Origin: JAUIAI01 sp049680625
Lineage (GTDB): Bacteria; Pseudomonadota; Gammaproteobacteria; Burkholderiales; Burkholderiaceae_E
Length of the DNA: 46,363 bases
Reading direction: 5' to 3'
Assembly (NCBI GenBank): GCA_049680625.1
Contig: JBAUID010000233.1
Coordinates: 1 to 46,363 of the forward strand
Both the position numbers and the translations under genes were made by a program. A model generated the notes under the pieces. The model was not told the origin of the DNA and searched no databases. It saw only the letters and a program-made list of their open reading frames with translations. How positions within the stretch are numbered: position 1 is the first letter of the stretch; every line of letters starts with the position of its first letter. Positions 33,286 through 41,608 of this stretch are shown piece after piece.

Positions 33286-34665
33286 CTATAAGACCTTTGA
33301 GTACGTGCTTCTTTGGAGAGTCGTCTGGTAGTACGGATCAAAAACGCTGCATATAGCCCGCAGACCGTTTCGCTGTCCGCGCTGAGAAATTTCAATTGAT
33401 TCCCCGTCGATTCGAACCAGCCCCAGATCAACAAATTGATCCAAGGCCTTGAGTTCCCTTGCAAAATAATCAGTAAAATCGATCAGATGGGTCAACGAAA
33501 TAGACGCCATTTCCACGACCCCCTGGCACATCAACGCGTTAATGACGGTGCGGCGCACCAAGTCATCCCGGCTGAGCTCAATACCGCGCGCTACGGGTAA
33601 CTCTCCTTGATCAAGCCGCCCTTCGTAGGCACGTACACCACGCTCGTTCTGGCTATAACAGGCGCCCACCCGACTAATCGCGCTGGCACCAAGACCAATT
33701 AGGTCACACTCGGGCTGAGTGGAATACCCCTGGAAATTTCGATGTAGCGTTCCCCTGCGCTTGGCTCGCGCCAGGCTGTCGTCGGGCAGAGCAAAATGAT
33801 CCATGCCGATATACACGTAGCCTGCCGCTTCAAGGGCCTGGGTTGCGCCATTGAAGATGCCTAGTTTTTCACCCGCCAACGGCAAATCGATATCTCTGAT
33901 CTGCCTTTGGGCCTTGAACCGCCCCGGCAAATGCGCATAGTTGTACAAAGCGATCCGGTCTGGCCGCATATCGATCACTTGCTCAACGCTGCGTCCGAAG
34001 CTGTCTATCGTTTGTAACGGTAAGCCGTAGATCAAGTCAAAATTCAGTGACTTGAAGCCCGTATTGCGAGCATCATCAACCAGCCGCTTAACCTCATCGA
34101 CCGTTTGATGACGGTTTATTGCTTTTTGCACCGCTGGGTCAAAATCCTGGATGCCCAGGCTCATTCGGTTAAAACCCTCACCGGCAAGAACAACAATCAT
34201 GTCGTGATCAACGGTTCGAGGATCGACTTCTATCGCGTACTCACCATTTTCTTCGAGAAAATACTGGTCACGCACGGCTCTCATTAATTCGCGAATTTCA
34301 GACGCCCTGAGGAAGGTTGGTGTCCCACCCCCCCAATGCATCTGACTGACTCTTCGATCGGCACCTAAATGCCGTCCAACCAGCTCCATCTCTCGGACCA
34401 GTCGTCGAATATAGCGGGTCGCCCGGTCATGATTTTTTGTGACCTTCTTATTGCAACCACAGTAAAAACACAGCGATTCACAAAAAGGAATATGGATATA
34501 GATCGACAGAGGCCTAACCGCCGCAGGGCGTCGCATCTGAATGTTACGAGCATAGTCGTCGGCAGAAAACGCCTCGACAAATCGGTCCGCAGTAGGAAAA
34601 GAAGTGTAACGTGGCGCTCGGCCGTCGAGAGCTGTTGTAGTTATTGTTGCTGCGCCAGAATCCAT
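33286..34665 (-). CDS. hemN: oxygen-independent coproporphyrinogen III oxidase HemN
   Basis: This radical SAM enzyme converts coproporphyrinogen III to protoporphyrinogen IX without oxygen. The CxxxCxxCxC motif sits in HIPFCESLCFYCGCNKK. PRYTSFPTADRF near the N-terminus, HWGGGTPTFL and EIDPRTV-like EVDPRTVD are HemN signatures. The start at 34665 gives 459 residues, close to the 457 of E. coli HemN. An in-frame ATG at 34749 would add 28 residues but coincides with the transcript start predicted from the nearby FNR-like box. The gene leads into the SafE-ccoI-ccoS unit and is expected to be Fnr-controlled. It supplies haem for the oxidase at low oxygen. Confidence 0.94.
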   Translation of the reverse strand: MDSGAATITTTALDGRAPRYTSFPTADRFVEAFSADDYARNIQMRRPAAVRPLSIYIHIPFCESLCFYCGCNKKVTKNHDRATRYIRRLVREMELVGRHLGADRRVSQMHWGGGTPTFLRASEIRELMRAVRDQYFLEENGEYAIEVDPRTVDHDMIVVLAGEGFNRMSLGIQDFDPAVQKAINRHQTVDEVKRLVDDARNTGFKSLNFDLIYGLPLQTIDSFGRSVEQVIDMRPDRIALYNYAHLPGRFKAQRQIRDIDLPLAGEKLGIFNGATQALEAAGYVYIGMDHFALPDDSLARAKRRGTLHRNFQGYSTQPECDLIGLGASAISRVGACYSQNERGVRAYEGRLDQGELPVARGIELSRDDLVRRTVINALMCQGVVEMASISLTHLIDFTDYFARELKALDQFVDLGLVRIDGESIEISQRGQRNGLRAICSVFDPYYQTTLQRSTYSKVL

Positions 34666-34783
34666 TGCCCCGCCCCCAATCGCGGCCTTCGCCTTGATTG
34701 AGGGCCGGGGTACCGCATATTGCGGCAAAATGGGAATCACACTGGACATAGGCTTAAGTGTGAGCCAAACAATTCTTGGTGTT

Positions 34784-34797
34784 TTGATCTAACGCAA
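34784..34797. promoter_or_regulatory. degenerate FNR box between hemN and fnr
   Basis: TTGAT-CTAA-CGCAA has one full half-site and a 3-of-5 second half-site. It is centred 41.5 bases upstream of position 34749 toward hemN and 151 bases before the fnr ATG. No good -10 sequence follows at 22 bases in either direction, so it is weaker evidence than the ccoN site. Confidence 0.45.
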
Positions 34798-34941
34798 AGA
34801 TTCCCAAAATGGTTTGCTTCCAAGCACCTTGACTTTTTGTCAGTACGGGCCAGGTCTGTCGGTGCAGTGAAAGGGCTTATACTCAGGTATCACGTTCATA
34901 TCCGCTCAGTCCCGTTTCCCGTTCGTACCTCCCGGTCCAAC

Positions 34942-35673
34942 ATGTCTCTTGCCGCACAATTAAAGTCCGCATGCGCCACCTGCAGTCTGCATGATTTATG
35001 CGTACCGTCGGGTATGAGCCAACAAGAATTGGCTGAACTGGATGAACTTGTTGCCAATCGTGTTCGTATCCGGCGAGGCGAATCGCTCTTCCGCGTCGGA
35101 GATCCATTCGAAAATCTGTATGCGATCCGCGTTGGTTCCTTTAAGTCCCGGCTGACAACGGTCGACGGTCGCGAACAAATCACCGGTTTTCAGATGCCTG
35201 GCGAGGTTCTGGGCTTTGACGGTGTTGCCAGCGACCACCATTCGGTTGACGCTGTCGCCCTGATTGATAGTGAAGCCTGTGTTATGCCGTATGCTGATCT
35301 GGAACGTATTGCGCGCAACTTTGAGCCATTACACCGGCGACTGCATCGAATCATGAGCCGGGAAATTGTGCGCGATCAAAGTGTCATGCTGTTATTGGGC
35401 ACGATGAGGGCCGAGGAAAGAGTTGCTATTTTTTTGCTAAGTTTGTCGCAGCGCTTTTCCAGTCTTGGATTTTCAGCGATTGAATTTGTTCTCACCATGA
35501 CCAGGGCTGAAATTGGTAATTTTCTTGGCTTGAAACTGGAGACTATTTCCCGGACAATGTCGCGACTACAACAAGACGATGTCCTGCGTGTTGAAGGGCG
35601 CAGTATCGCGATAACTGATATGTCTGCATTGCGGTCGCTGGCCAACGAAGTCTCGGCGAAACGCCCGGGTTAA
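34942..35673 (+). CDS. fnr: Fnr/Anr-type oxygen-sensing transcription factor
   Basis: This is a 243-residue Crp-family regulator. The start at 34942 gives an N-terminus MSLAAQLKSACATCSLHDLC with Cys11, Cys14 and Cys20. Cys113 is the fourth ligand of an oxygen-labile 4Fe-4S cluster. A cyclic-nucleotide-binding-like beta roll (RRGESLFRVGDPFENLYAIR) and a dimer helix follow. The helix-turn-helix reads RAEIGNFLGLKLETISRTMS, with the E-TISR recognition helix that reads TTGAT half-sites. FNR-type boxes occur at ccoN, near hemN, before the DUF2189 gene and upstream of the EF-hand gene. Divergent from hemN. Confidence 0.95.
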   Translation: MSLAAQLKSACATCSLHDLCVPSGMSQQELAELDELVANRVRIRRGESLFRVGDPFENLYAIRVGSFKSRLTTVDGREQITGFQMPGEVLGFDGVASDHHSVDAVALIDSEACVMPYADLERIARNFEPLHRRLHRIMSREIVRDQSVMLLLGTMRAEERVAIFLLSLSQRFSSLGFSAIEFVLTMTRAEIGNFLGLKLETISRTMSRLQQDDVLRVEGRSIAITDMSALRSLANEVSAKRPG

Positions 35674-35708
35674 ATTCAATCTGATCTCAGGTCTGCGCTT
35701 GCGCTGGG

Positions 35709-36524
35709 TTAAATCCTGCCAGACTCCCCCGTTGTAACCGTTGCGCAATACGCATGCCACGAGGCGTGTCCAATTACTGGTGCCGCGAAAACCAAACCAA
35801 GAAACCACGGGGCCATTGCGCTGACAATAACCCCGGTCACCAGCGCCCCCCATAAGAACATCACCAGTGGATTTTTTAGACAAACCTGAATACTGGTTAT
35901 TCCCGCAGTAATACCATCGACGTCCCGATCCATGATCAGTGGAATCGAAACCACGCTGGTGGCAAAGATGACGCCAGCAAATATTGCGCCAACTGCCAAA
36001 TACGTAATCACAAAACCCAGGTTGGCCGGATCAAAGAGGATGGACAACGGATCACCTTGTGGTGTGATGGACGGAAAAGATACCGCAAACACCACCATGG
36101 CGCTGCGACTCCATAAAAGATCCAACACCAGCAATACGGCGAGATAAGGAATCAATGCACCTGGGTTATGACTCCACGCGCCAAGGGCTTCGGAAAGCGA
36201 TGGTCGTTGACCCCGGGCCAAAGACCGGCTCACCGAAAACAAGCCGATACAAAGAAACGGCCCAACCAGTAAAAACCCTGCTGAAAGCGCCAGTGTCCAA
36301 CCCGCGGAGTGCTGAAAGACCCAGTAAATCGCCAGACCCATCATTGCAAAACAGCAACCAAAAAATAAGCCAATAAACGGAGCACGGGTAAAATCACGCC
36401 AACCGGCACAAAGCCAATGCCAGATTTGAGCGACTTGAACTTCATTGACCATCAGGCGACTTTTCACCGTGTGGTTCGGCCCGTCACCGGCCGGTGGATT
36501 ACCCTCGTGATTTGTCTCATTCAT
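35709..36524 (-). CDS. DUF2189 domain-containing membrane protein
   Basis: The protein has about 271 residues. It carries the family opening VNEVQVAQIWHWLCAGWRDF followed by about six membrane spans (FIGLFFGCCFAMMGLAIYWV and AVLLVLDLLWSRSAMVVFAV among them). The earliest in-frame start (36572) lies inside the predicted -10 box and is rejected. ATG 36524 or ATG 36452 remain, neither with a clear ribosome site. The function of DUF2189 is unknown. A well-formed FNR-type promoter directly upstream and the neighbouring fnr gene point to a role at low oxygen. It is convergent with fnr. Confidence 0.85.
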   Translation of the reverse strand: MNETNHEGNPPAGDGPNHTVKSRLMVNEVQVAQIWHWLCAGWRDFTRAPFIGLFFGCCFAMMGLAIYWVFQHSAGWTLALSAGFLLVGPFLCIGLFSVSRSLARGQRPSLSEALGAWSHNPGALIPYLAVLLVLDLLWSRSAMVVFAVSFPSITPQGDPLSILFDPANLGFVITYLAVGAIFAGVIFATSVVSIPLIMDRDVDGITAGITSIQVCLKNPLVMFLWGALVTGVIVSAMAPWFLGLVFAAPVIGHASWHAYCATVTTGESGRI

Positions 36525-36570
36525 CAATGGCCAGCCATCACAGACGATTGGTTGTATTGGTTGCCAGCCC

Positions 36571-36612
36571 ATTATGTAATGAGAGCCCTGCGCAGGCCTT
36601 GATCTAGATTAA
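36571..36612 (-). promoter_or_regulatory. class II FNR-type promoter of the DUF2189 gene
   Basis: The box TTAAT-CTAG-ATCAA (36599-36612, one mismatch) is followed after exactly 22 bases by CATAAT (36571-36576, five of six -10 matches). The predicted start of transcription is near 36564, leaving a 40-base leader to ATG 36524. The box shares the central ATCTAGAT with the ccoN box. Confidence 0.82.
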
Positions 36613-36687
36613 GGGAAGATAAGACCCCTGACCAGAAAATTGCTTTTCGCATTTTTAGGCCAGGAGTACTTCCACCACCAATAGCGG

Positions 36688-38889
36688 TCAGCGAAGGTCA
36701 AATCGATCCAGATTCATAACCTTGCTCCATGCAGCCGCAAAATCGTGCACAAACTTTTCCTGCGAATCACTACTCGCGTAGACTTCGGCCACCGCTCGAA
36801 GCTGAGAATTAGAACCGAATACCAGATCTACCACAGTCGCCGTCCACTTCAAGTTACCACTGACGCGATCACTCCCGTGCAGAATACCGTCCTTGCCTGA
36901 CCGCTGCCATTGAGTGCCCATATCGAGCAAGTTGACAAAGAAGTCATTACTCAGGGTTTCGGGGCGGTTGGTAAAAACCCCATGGGCGGCGCTTCCGGTA
37001 TTTGCATTTAATACCCGCATGCCTCCAACCAGAACGGTCATCTCCGGCGCTGTTAAGGTCAGCAAATTAGCCTTGTCGAGTAACTGCTCAGCAAGAGACA
37101 AATCGTAGCCTTCACGGGCATAGTTTCGAAAGCCGTCAGCCAGGGGTTCAAGCGGGGCGAACGACTCCACATCGGTCTGCTCTTGAAGGGCATCGGTGCG
37201 CCCTGGCGAAAACGGAACGCTGACTGAAACACCGGCTTTTCGCGCTGCTTCTTCGACAGCCGCACTTCCAGCCAGAACAATCAAATCGGCCAGCGATACG
37301 CGTTTGTCAAGATTGCCAGGTTGACCACTTGCCTGGCGTTTATTAAAGTCGCGCTGAATCTCCTGCAGGCGTTCTAACACCAGCGCCAGGTCTTGCGGAC
37401 TATTGACGGCCCAGTCTTTCTGCGGTGCAAGCCGAATACGGGCACCGTTTGCACCACCTCGTTTATCCGAGCCACGAAAGCTTGATGCGGACGCCCAGGC
37501 GGTGGATACCAACTGAGCAATTGTTAGCCCGGAACAAAGCACTTGATCTTTCAAAGCGGCGATATCTGCTGCATCGATGAGCTCGTGATCAACCGCCGGT
37601 ATCACGTCTTGCCATATCAATTCTTCTTTTGGCACCAGGGGGCCGAGGTAGCGCGACACAGGGCCCATGTCGCGATGCGTCAGCTTGAACCAGGCCTTCG
37701 AAAATGCTTCAGCCAATTCCTGTGGATTTGCCATGAAGCGACGAGAAATCTTCTCGTACGCTGGGTCAAACCGCAGGGCCATGTCGGCAGTTGACATCAT
37801 TGGCGCATGTCGACGGGACGGATCATGGGCATCCGGTACAGTATCTGCAGCCGACGATTCAACAGGTTTCCATTGCTGCGCACCGGCCGGGCTTTTGGTT
37901 AACACCCATTCGTATCCAAACAGGTTTTCAAAGTAGCCGTTGTCCCACTGGATTGGATTGTTCGTCCATGCTCCCTCCAGGCCACTGGTGATCGTGTGTA
38001 CGCCTTTACCATCACCAAATGAGTTAGCCCAACCCAGGCCTTGTTGCTCAATGTCAGCCCCTTCTGGCTCGGGACCAACATACTGCCCCGGATCAGCCGC
38101 GCCATGGCATTTGCCAAATGTATGACCACCAGCAACCAGGGCTACGGTTTCTTCGTCATTCATCGCCATCCGTGCGAAGGTTTCGCGAATGTCGCGCGCC
38201 GACGCAAGCGGGTCCGGGTTGCCATCCGGGCCTTCCGGATTAACGTAGATCAAACCCATTTGAACCGCTGCCAACGGATTGTCCAGATCGCGGTCACCGC
38301 GGTAACGCTCAGCCGCAAGCCATTGCCCTTCGGAGCCCCAGTAGACGTCTTCTTCCGGTTCCCAGATGTCTTCACGACCGCCGGCAAAGCCAAAAGTCTT
38401 GAACCCCATCGACTCAAGCGCAACATTCCCGGCGAGAATCATTAAATCGGCCCAGGACAGTTTGCGTCCGTACTTCTGTTTTATCGGCCACAGCAATCGA
38501 CGGGCTTTGTCCAGATTGCCGTTGTCCGGCCAACTGTTCAAGGGTGCAAAACGCTGCGCCCCTGAGCCGCCGCCGCCGCGACCGTCAGCAATTCGATAAG
38601 TACCCGCGCTGTGCCAGGCCATACGTATGAAAAACGGTCCGTAGTGGCCGTAATCTGCAGGCCACCAGTCTTGTGAGTCGGTCATTAACCCATGCAGATC
38701 CTGGACCACTGCGTTCAGATCAAGGCTCTTAAACTCCCGGGCGTAGTCAAAACCATTATCCATCGGGTTTGACAGTGACGAATGCTGCTGCAGGACTTGT
38801 AATTTGAGTTGATTGGGCCACCAATCATCATTCGACGTGCCGGCACCTGCTGCGGCAACTGAAAATGGGCATTTCGCTTCGTTGGACAT
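36688..38889 (-). CDS. katG: catalase-peroxidase KatG
   Basis: This 733-residue bifunctional haem enzyme decomposes hydrogen peroxide. The distal site is RMAWHSAGTYR with Arg89, Trp92 and His93. Tyr in LIYVNPEGPDGNPDP and a downstream Met complete the usual Trp-Tyr-Met adduct. The proximal His is in VALVAGGHTFGKCHG. The second, degenerate peroxidase domain (about residues 430-733) is present, so the length is full. AGGAAG lies upstream of the ATG. No signal peptide is seen. It sits beside the microaerobic block, and a sigma-70-type promoter lies upstream; no OxyR gene is adjacent. Confidence 0.97.
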   Translation of the reverse strand: MSNEAKCPFSVAAAGAGTSNDDWWPNQLKLQVLQQHSSLSNPMDNGFDYAREFKSLDLNAVVQDLHGLMTDSQDWWPADYGHYGPFFIRMAWHSAGTYRIADGRGGGGSGAQRFAPLNSWPDNGNLDKARRLLWPIKQKYGRKLSWADLMILAGNVALESMGFKTFGFAGGREDIWEPEEDVYWGSEGQWLAAERYRGDRDLDNPLAAVQMGLIYVNPEGPDGNPDPLASARDIRETFARMAMNDEETVALVAGGHTFGKCHGAADPGQYVGPEPEGADIEQQGLGWANSFGDGKGVHTITSGLEGAWTNNPIQWDNGYFENLFGYEWVLTKSPAGAQQWKPVESSAADTVPDAHDPSRRHAPMMSTADMALRFDPAYEKISRRFMANPQELAEAFSKAWFKLTHRDMGPVSRYLGPLVPKEELIWQDVIPAVDHELIDAADIAALKDQVLCSGLTIAQLVSTAWASASSFRGSDKRGGANGARIRLAPQKDWAVNSPQDLALVLERLQEIQRDFNKRQASGQPGNLDKRVSLADLIVLAGSAAVEEAARKAGVSVSVPFSPGRTDALQEQTDVESFAPLEPLADGFRNYAREGYDLSLAEQLLDKANLLTLTAPEMTVLVGGMRVLNANTGSAAHGVFTNRPETLSNDFFVNLLDMGTQWQRSGKDGILHGSDRVSGNLKWTATVVDLVFGSNSQLRAVAEVYASSDSQEKFVHDFAAAWSKVMNLDRFDLR

Positions 38890-38946
38890 GGATTCTTCCT
38901 GTGATTGAGGTGAAATAGTCGATACAGTCAGTTTGAACTGCGGTGC

Positions 38947-38976
38947 CTAATAGGTAAATTGAATTTTATAAATCAA
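38947..38976 (-). promoter_or_regulatory. sigma-70-type promoter of katG
   Basis: On the minus strand TTGATT (38971-38976) and TATTAG (38947-38952) are separated by 18 bases. Transcription would start near 38940, giving a leader of about 50 bases with the AGGAAG ribosome site before the katG ATG. Confidence 0.55.
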
Positions 38977-39046
38977 GTGCATAGAAAAACCTAATACCCA
39001 GCCTAATACTGCGTTTCGTGTCGGCTCTTTCGTATCTCTTGTCCTC

Positions 39047-39166
39047 CTATCTTTCTTGTCCGTCTAAAGTACGGGTGATTCCTACTTTTTTAGCAAGACC
39101 TGGGTTCAGGCCCGTCACTATCGCGCCCATCGCCTGGGCAATAGAAACGGCTTCAGGTATGAGCAT
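39047..39166 (-). CDS. possible 39-residue small ORF in the katG upstream region
   Basis: The 359-bp space between katG and the EF-hand gene holds the katG promoter, the EF-hand terminator and this short frame. It would encode MLIPEAVSIAQAMGAIVTGL followed by a basic tail ending TRTLDGQER. The composition is protein-like, but the ribosome site is weak and no family is recognised. The in-frame codons stay open upstream of the ATG to the terminator, so it could also be a fragment of an older gene. Low confidence. Confidence 0.2.
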   Translation of the reverse strand: MLIPEAVSIAQAMGAIVTGLNPGLAKKVGITRTLDGQER

Positions 39167-39190
39167 TTGTAGTTGCAGCCTTTTTAATAG

Positions 39191-39227
39191 AAAAAAGGGC
39201 GCGGCCCGGAAAAAATGGCCACGCCCT
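39191..39227 (-). terminator. rho-independent terminator after the EF-hand gene
   Basis: On the minus strand AGGGCGTGGCC pairs with GGCCGCGCCCT (one mismatch) around an AT-rich loop and is followed by six T residues. It lies 22 bases beyond the EF-hand stop codon. Confidence 0.88.
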
Positions 39228-39248
39228 CGATTCGAATAAGCTGTTAGC

Positions 39249-39467
39249 CTATTCTTTTTTCATTGCCGCAGCGAATTCTTCCGGGCTGATTTCGCCATTG
39301 CCGTCGGTATCAGCAGCAGTGAAATCCAGCTCTTCGACAGCCGCTGCTTCTTCGCTACTCACAACGCCGTCTGCATTGGCATCCACATCTTCGAAACTTG
39401 GTGCTGCTGCCAACACGGTTGCGGAAAAACACATAGCCATTAGGCCGATTAAATATTTGTGGTTCAT
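39249..39467 (-). CDS. small exported EF-hand protein
   Basis: This is a 72-residue protein from ATG 39467 (GGTGA seven bases upstream is favoured over an upstream GTG at 39476). The signal peptide MNHKYLIGLMAMCFSATVLA is followed by two EF-hand loops. One is D29-x-N31-x-D33-G34 with E40, and the other is D53-x-D55-x-N57-G58 with E64, both canonical 12-residue calcium loops. The mature protein of about 50 residues is almost entirely an EF-hand pair, likely periplasmic. A FNR-like box lies about 100 bases upstream and a strong terminator follows, so it is monocistronic. Calcium binding is predicted; the biological role is unknown. Confidence 0.9.
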   Translation of the reverse strand: MNHKYLIGLMAMCFSATVLAAAPSFEDVDANADGVVSSEEAAAVEELDFTAADTDGNGEISPEEFAAAMKKE

Positions 39468-39577
39468 ATAAATCACCGAGAAGTTTGATATCCATCTGCG
39501 TTTACAGACGGCAGGCTCAGTGTTGAGCCCAGCGCATTACACCCCTGCGCTGTCAACAAAGACAGTGATATTTTTTT

Positions 39578-39591
39578 CTGATCTCGATCAA
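39578..39591. promoter_or_regulatory. FNR-like box upstream of the EF-hand gene
   Basis: CTGAT-CTCG-ATCAA matches TTGAT-N4-ATCAA with one mismatch. It is centred about 118 bases before the EF-hand ATG. The hexamer at the class II spacing (TGACAG) is a poor -10, so it may act from a more distant position or be fortuitous. Confidence 0.5.
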
Positions 39592-39664
39592 AATTTTTAA
39601 CGAGTAAGCAGACTCTGGCAATCTGTGACAAGCGGTAATTGTTCGCTAACCCTTTTTACTAATG

Positions 39665-39695
39665 CCAGCACCAGCCCAATCCAGCACCAGCCCAA
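39665..39695. repeat. direct repeat of CCAGCACCAGCCCAA
   Basis: Two identical 15-base copies are separated by one T, ending 11 bases downstream of the dctM stop codon. This is too short and too few to be an array; replication slippage is the simplest origin. Confidence 0.8.
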
Positions 39696-39706
39696 ACGGG
39701 ATCACG

Positions 39707-41011
39707 TCAGGGGGCAAGAGCATCGGGCAACCACAACGCAAGGCCAGGAAACACAGACAACATAATCGCAAACAAGGCGAGGATAACCAGAAACGGTAGC
39801 GTCATGCGCGCAATCGTGCCCAGGCCTTCACCGGTTAACGACTGAATAACAAACAGGTTAAATCCAACCGGTGGCGTAATTTGAGACATCTCGACAACGA
39901 CCACAAGAAAGATGCCAAACCAGATCGGGTCGTATCCGGCAGTGGTAATTATTGGCATAACAATCGGCAGCGTCATCACGATCATAGAGAAGCCATCAAG
40001 AAAGCAACCCAGGATCAAATAAAACAAGACGAGCACAACAATCAATAAAAATGGGGAAAGCTCAAGCGACGCTACAAATTCGGCAATCGCGCCGGGTATA
40101 CCAAGAAACGCCGCTGCGTTCCCGAGAATGGAAGCCCCAAGTACAATCAAACCGATCATCGAGCAGGTCAATACCGCACCTCGACCAATCAGCTTGAGCG
40201 ACGGCCAACTCATATCACCCTGCAGACCGCTAATGATCAACGCACCGAGTACACCAACCGCGGCAGCTTCAGATGGTGTCGCAATACCTGCATACATCGT
40301 ACCCAACACACAAAAAATCAAAAACACCGTCGGGCCGAGGTCTTTTAACGCTAGGAAACGCTGCCCCCAGGTGACCTCACTCATCGCCTGCTCAGCCGGC
40401 GGCACCAGATTGGGGTTTATCTTGCAACGGATGGCGATATAGGCCATAAAAGTGAGGGCGAGCAGCACGCCCGGAACAAAACCGGCGATAAATAATTTGA
40501 GGATCGATACCTCGGCAAGTACGCCGTAAATGATCAGAATACTAGACGGCGGAATCAGAAAACCCAGAGTACCGGCACCCGCCAGACTGCCAATCGCAAT
40601 CTCTTTGGCATAACCGCGACGCTCTAGTTCATCCAGGGAGATTCGGCCAACAACCTGAGTCGTTGCCGCAGACGAACCAGAAATTGCGGCGAAAAGCGAG
40701 CATCCCGCCACGTTGACATGCAGTAGCCGTCCAGGCAGCAACCCCGCCCAAGGCGCCAAACCACGAAATAAAGAGGATGCGAGTCGGGTACGAAACAGAA
40801 TTTCGCCCATGATGATAAACAAAGGCAAAGCAATCAGTTCGGACGTCGTCAGTATGTTCCAGGCGTACTGGGGAATCAGACGGTCCAGCGGTATTGACCG
40901 AAACGCCCAGAGCAAAACGATCGCGGTGAGCATCAGCGCCAGACCAATCCAGATGCCCGCCGCCAGGAAGGCAAACAATGCGCTAAAAAGCGCTCCAACT
41001 ATGGCACCCAC
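39707..41011 (-). CDS. dctM: TRAP transporter large permease (DctM)
   Basis: This is a 434-residue inner-membrane protein with about twelve spans. DctM blocks include FAAISGSSAATTQVVGRISL, GAGTLGFLIPPSSILIIYGV, GCFLDGFSMIVMTLPIVMPI and VVVEMSQITPPVGFNLFVIQ. It starts at GTG with GGAG 8 bases upstream, 12 bases after dctQ. It is the ion-coupled channel subunit of the DctPQM system that follows hyuAB. Confidence 0.95.
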   Translation of the reverse strand: MGAIVGALFSALFAFLAAGIWIGLALMLTAIVLLWAFRSIPLDRLIPQYAWNILTTSELIALPLFIIMGEILFRTRLASSLFRGLAPWAGLLPGRLLHVNVAGCSLFAAISGSSAATTQVVGRISLDELERRGYAKEIAIGSLAGAGTLGFLIPPSSILIIYGVLAEVSILKLFIAGFVPGVLLALTFMAYIAIRCKINPNLVPPAEQAMSEVTWGQRFLALKDLGPTVFLIFCVLGTMYAGIATPSEAAAVGVLGALIISGLQGDMSWPSLKLIGRGAVLTCSMIGLIVLGASILGNAAAFLGIPGAIAEFVASLELSPFLLIVVLVLFYLILGCFLDGFSMIVMTLPIVMPIITTAGYDPIWFGIFLVVVVEMSQITPPVGFNLFVIQSLTGEGLGTIARMTLPFLVILALFAIMLSVFPGLALWLPDALAP

Positions 41012-41023
41012 GTTAACTCCGAA

Positions 41024-41608
41024 TTATTCCGACACGCCAGCCACTTTCAGCGATGGGTCTTCGAGCGGTAAATTCCATATCGCCTGCAGGGTACGCGCCA
41101 GCATTTGCAGGGCCAGCAACACGGCGCCAAAAGTAATCGCCGCTTCAGGTATCCACACCGGGGTGTCTGAGGAAATCGATGTCTGGCCCCGGGTATAACT
41201 GCCCCAGGTAAACAATGCCAGCGACCAGGCCAGAAAAGCGGTGAGAAAAAAACCCCCCAGAGATGAGACAATTTCGAGCAGGCGTTTACCACTCGCCGGC
41301 AACTGGCCAATCAGAATAGTGACCCGAATATGGCTGCCAGCACGCAAGGTCATTGCCGCGCCTGCCATAAAGGCAATACCCATCAGGTAGGAGCTATATT
41401 CCCACGCCATCGGCACACCTGCCGGTATCCCTGCGAAAAAATTAGACAACATCCGAACAGAAATTTCTGACAGGATAATCAGCGTCAGAAGCGCCAGTGC
41501 GATTGCCGCAACAGTACCGCCAAACCGACCAAGGGAATCAATCGCAGAACACAAACGGGCCAACCATGCTGGCGCCGTTTGTGGTGTTACTGCTTGAGTT
41601 CCGATCAA
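41024..41608 (-). CDS. dctQ: TRAP transporter small permease (DctQ)
   Basis: This is a 194-residue membrane protein with four hydrophobic spans and the DctQ pattern AGVPMAWEYSSYLMGIAFMA followed by AGSHIRVTIL. The start codon is a TTG that overlaps the dctP stop (TTGA), an unusual coupled start. The alternative would be a much later internal codon that truncates the first span. Confidence 0.9.
   Translation of the reverse strand: MIGTQAVTPQTAPAWLARLCSAIDSLGRFGGTVAAIALALLTLIILSEISVRMLSNFFAGIPAGVPMAWEYSSYLMGIAFMAGAAMTLRAGSHIRVTILIGQLPASGKRLLEIVSSLGGFFLTAFLAWSLALFTWGSYTRGQTSISSDTPVWIPEAAITFGAVLLALQMLARTLQAIWNLPLEDPSLKVAGVSE

Noticed and set aside
34829..34844. TGAC-TTTTT-GTCA inverted repeat upstream of fnr as an NnrR/Dnr site
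   Set aside because: Those regulators use a four-base spacer between half-sites; here it is five, and no denitrification genes are in the window.
38953..38976. Imperfect inverted repeat TTGA-N10-TCAA in the katG promoter as a regulator site
   Set aside because: The symmetry breaks at two inner positions and it coincides with the AT-rich -35 and spacer, so it can be explained by the promoter itself.
39018..39239. 73-residue plus-strand frame between katG and the EF-hand gene
   Set aside because: It runs through the minus-strand terminator hairpin and has no ribosome site or recognisable motif; only the short minus-strand frame in the same place is kept, at low confidence.
39665..39695. Two-copy 15-bp repeat as a minimal CRISPR or integration site
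   Set aside because: The spacing is one base, there are only two copies, and no cas, integrase or tRNA gene is nearby.
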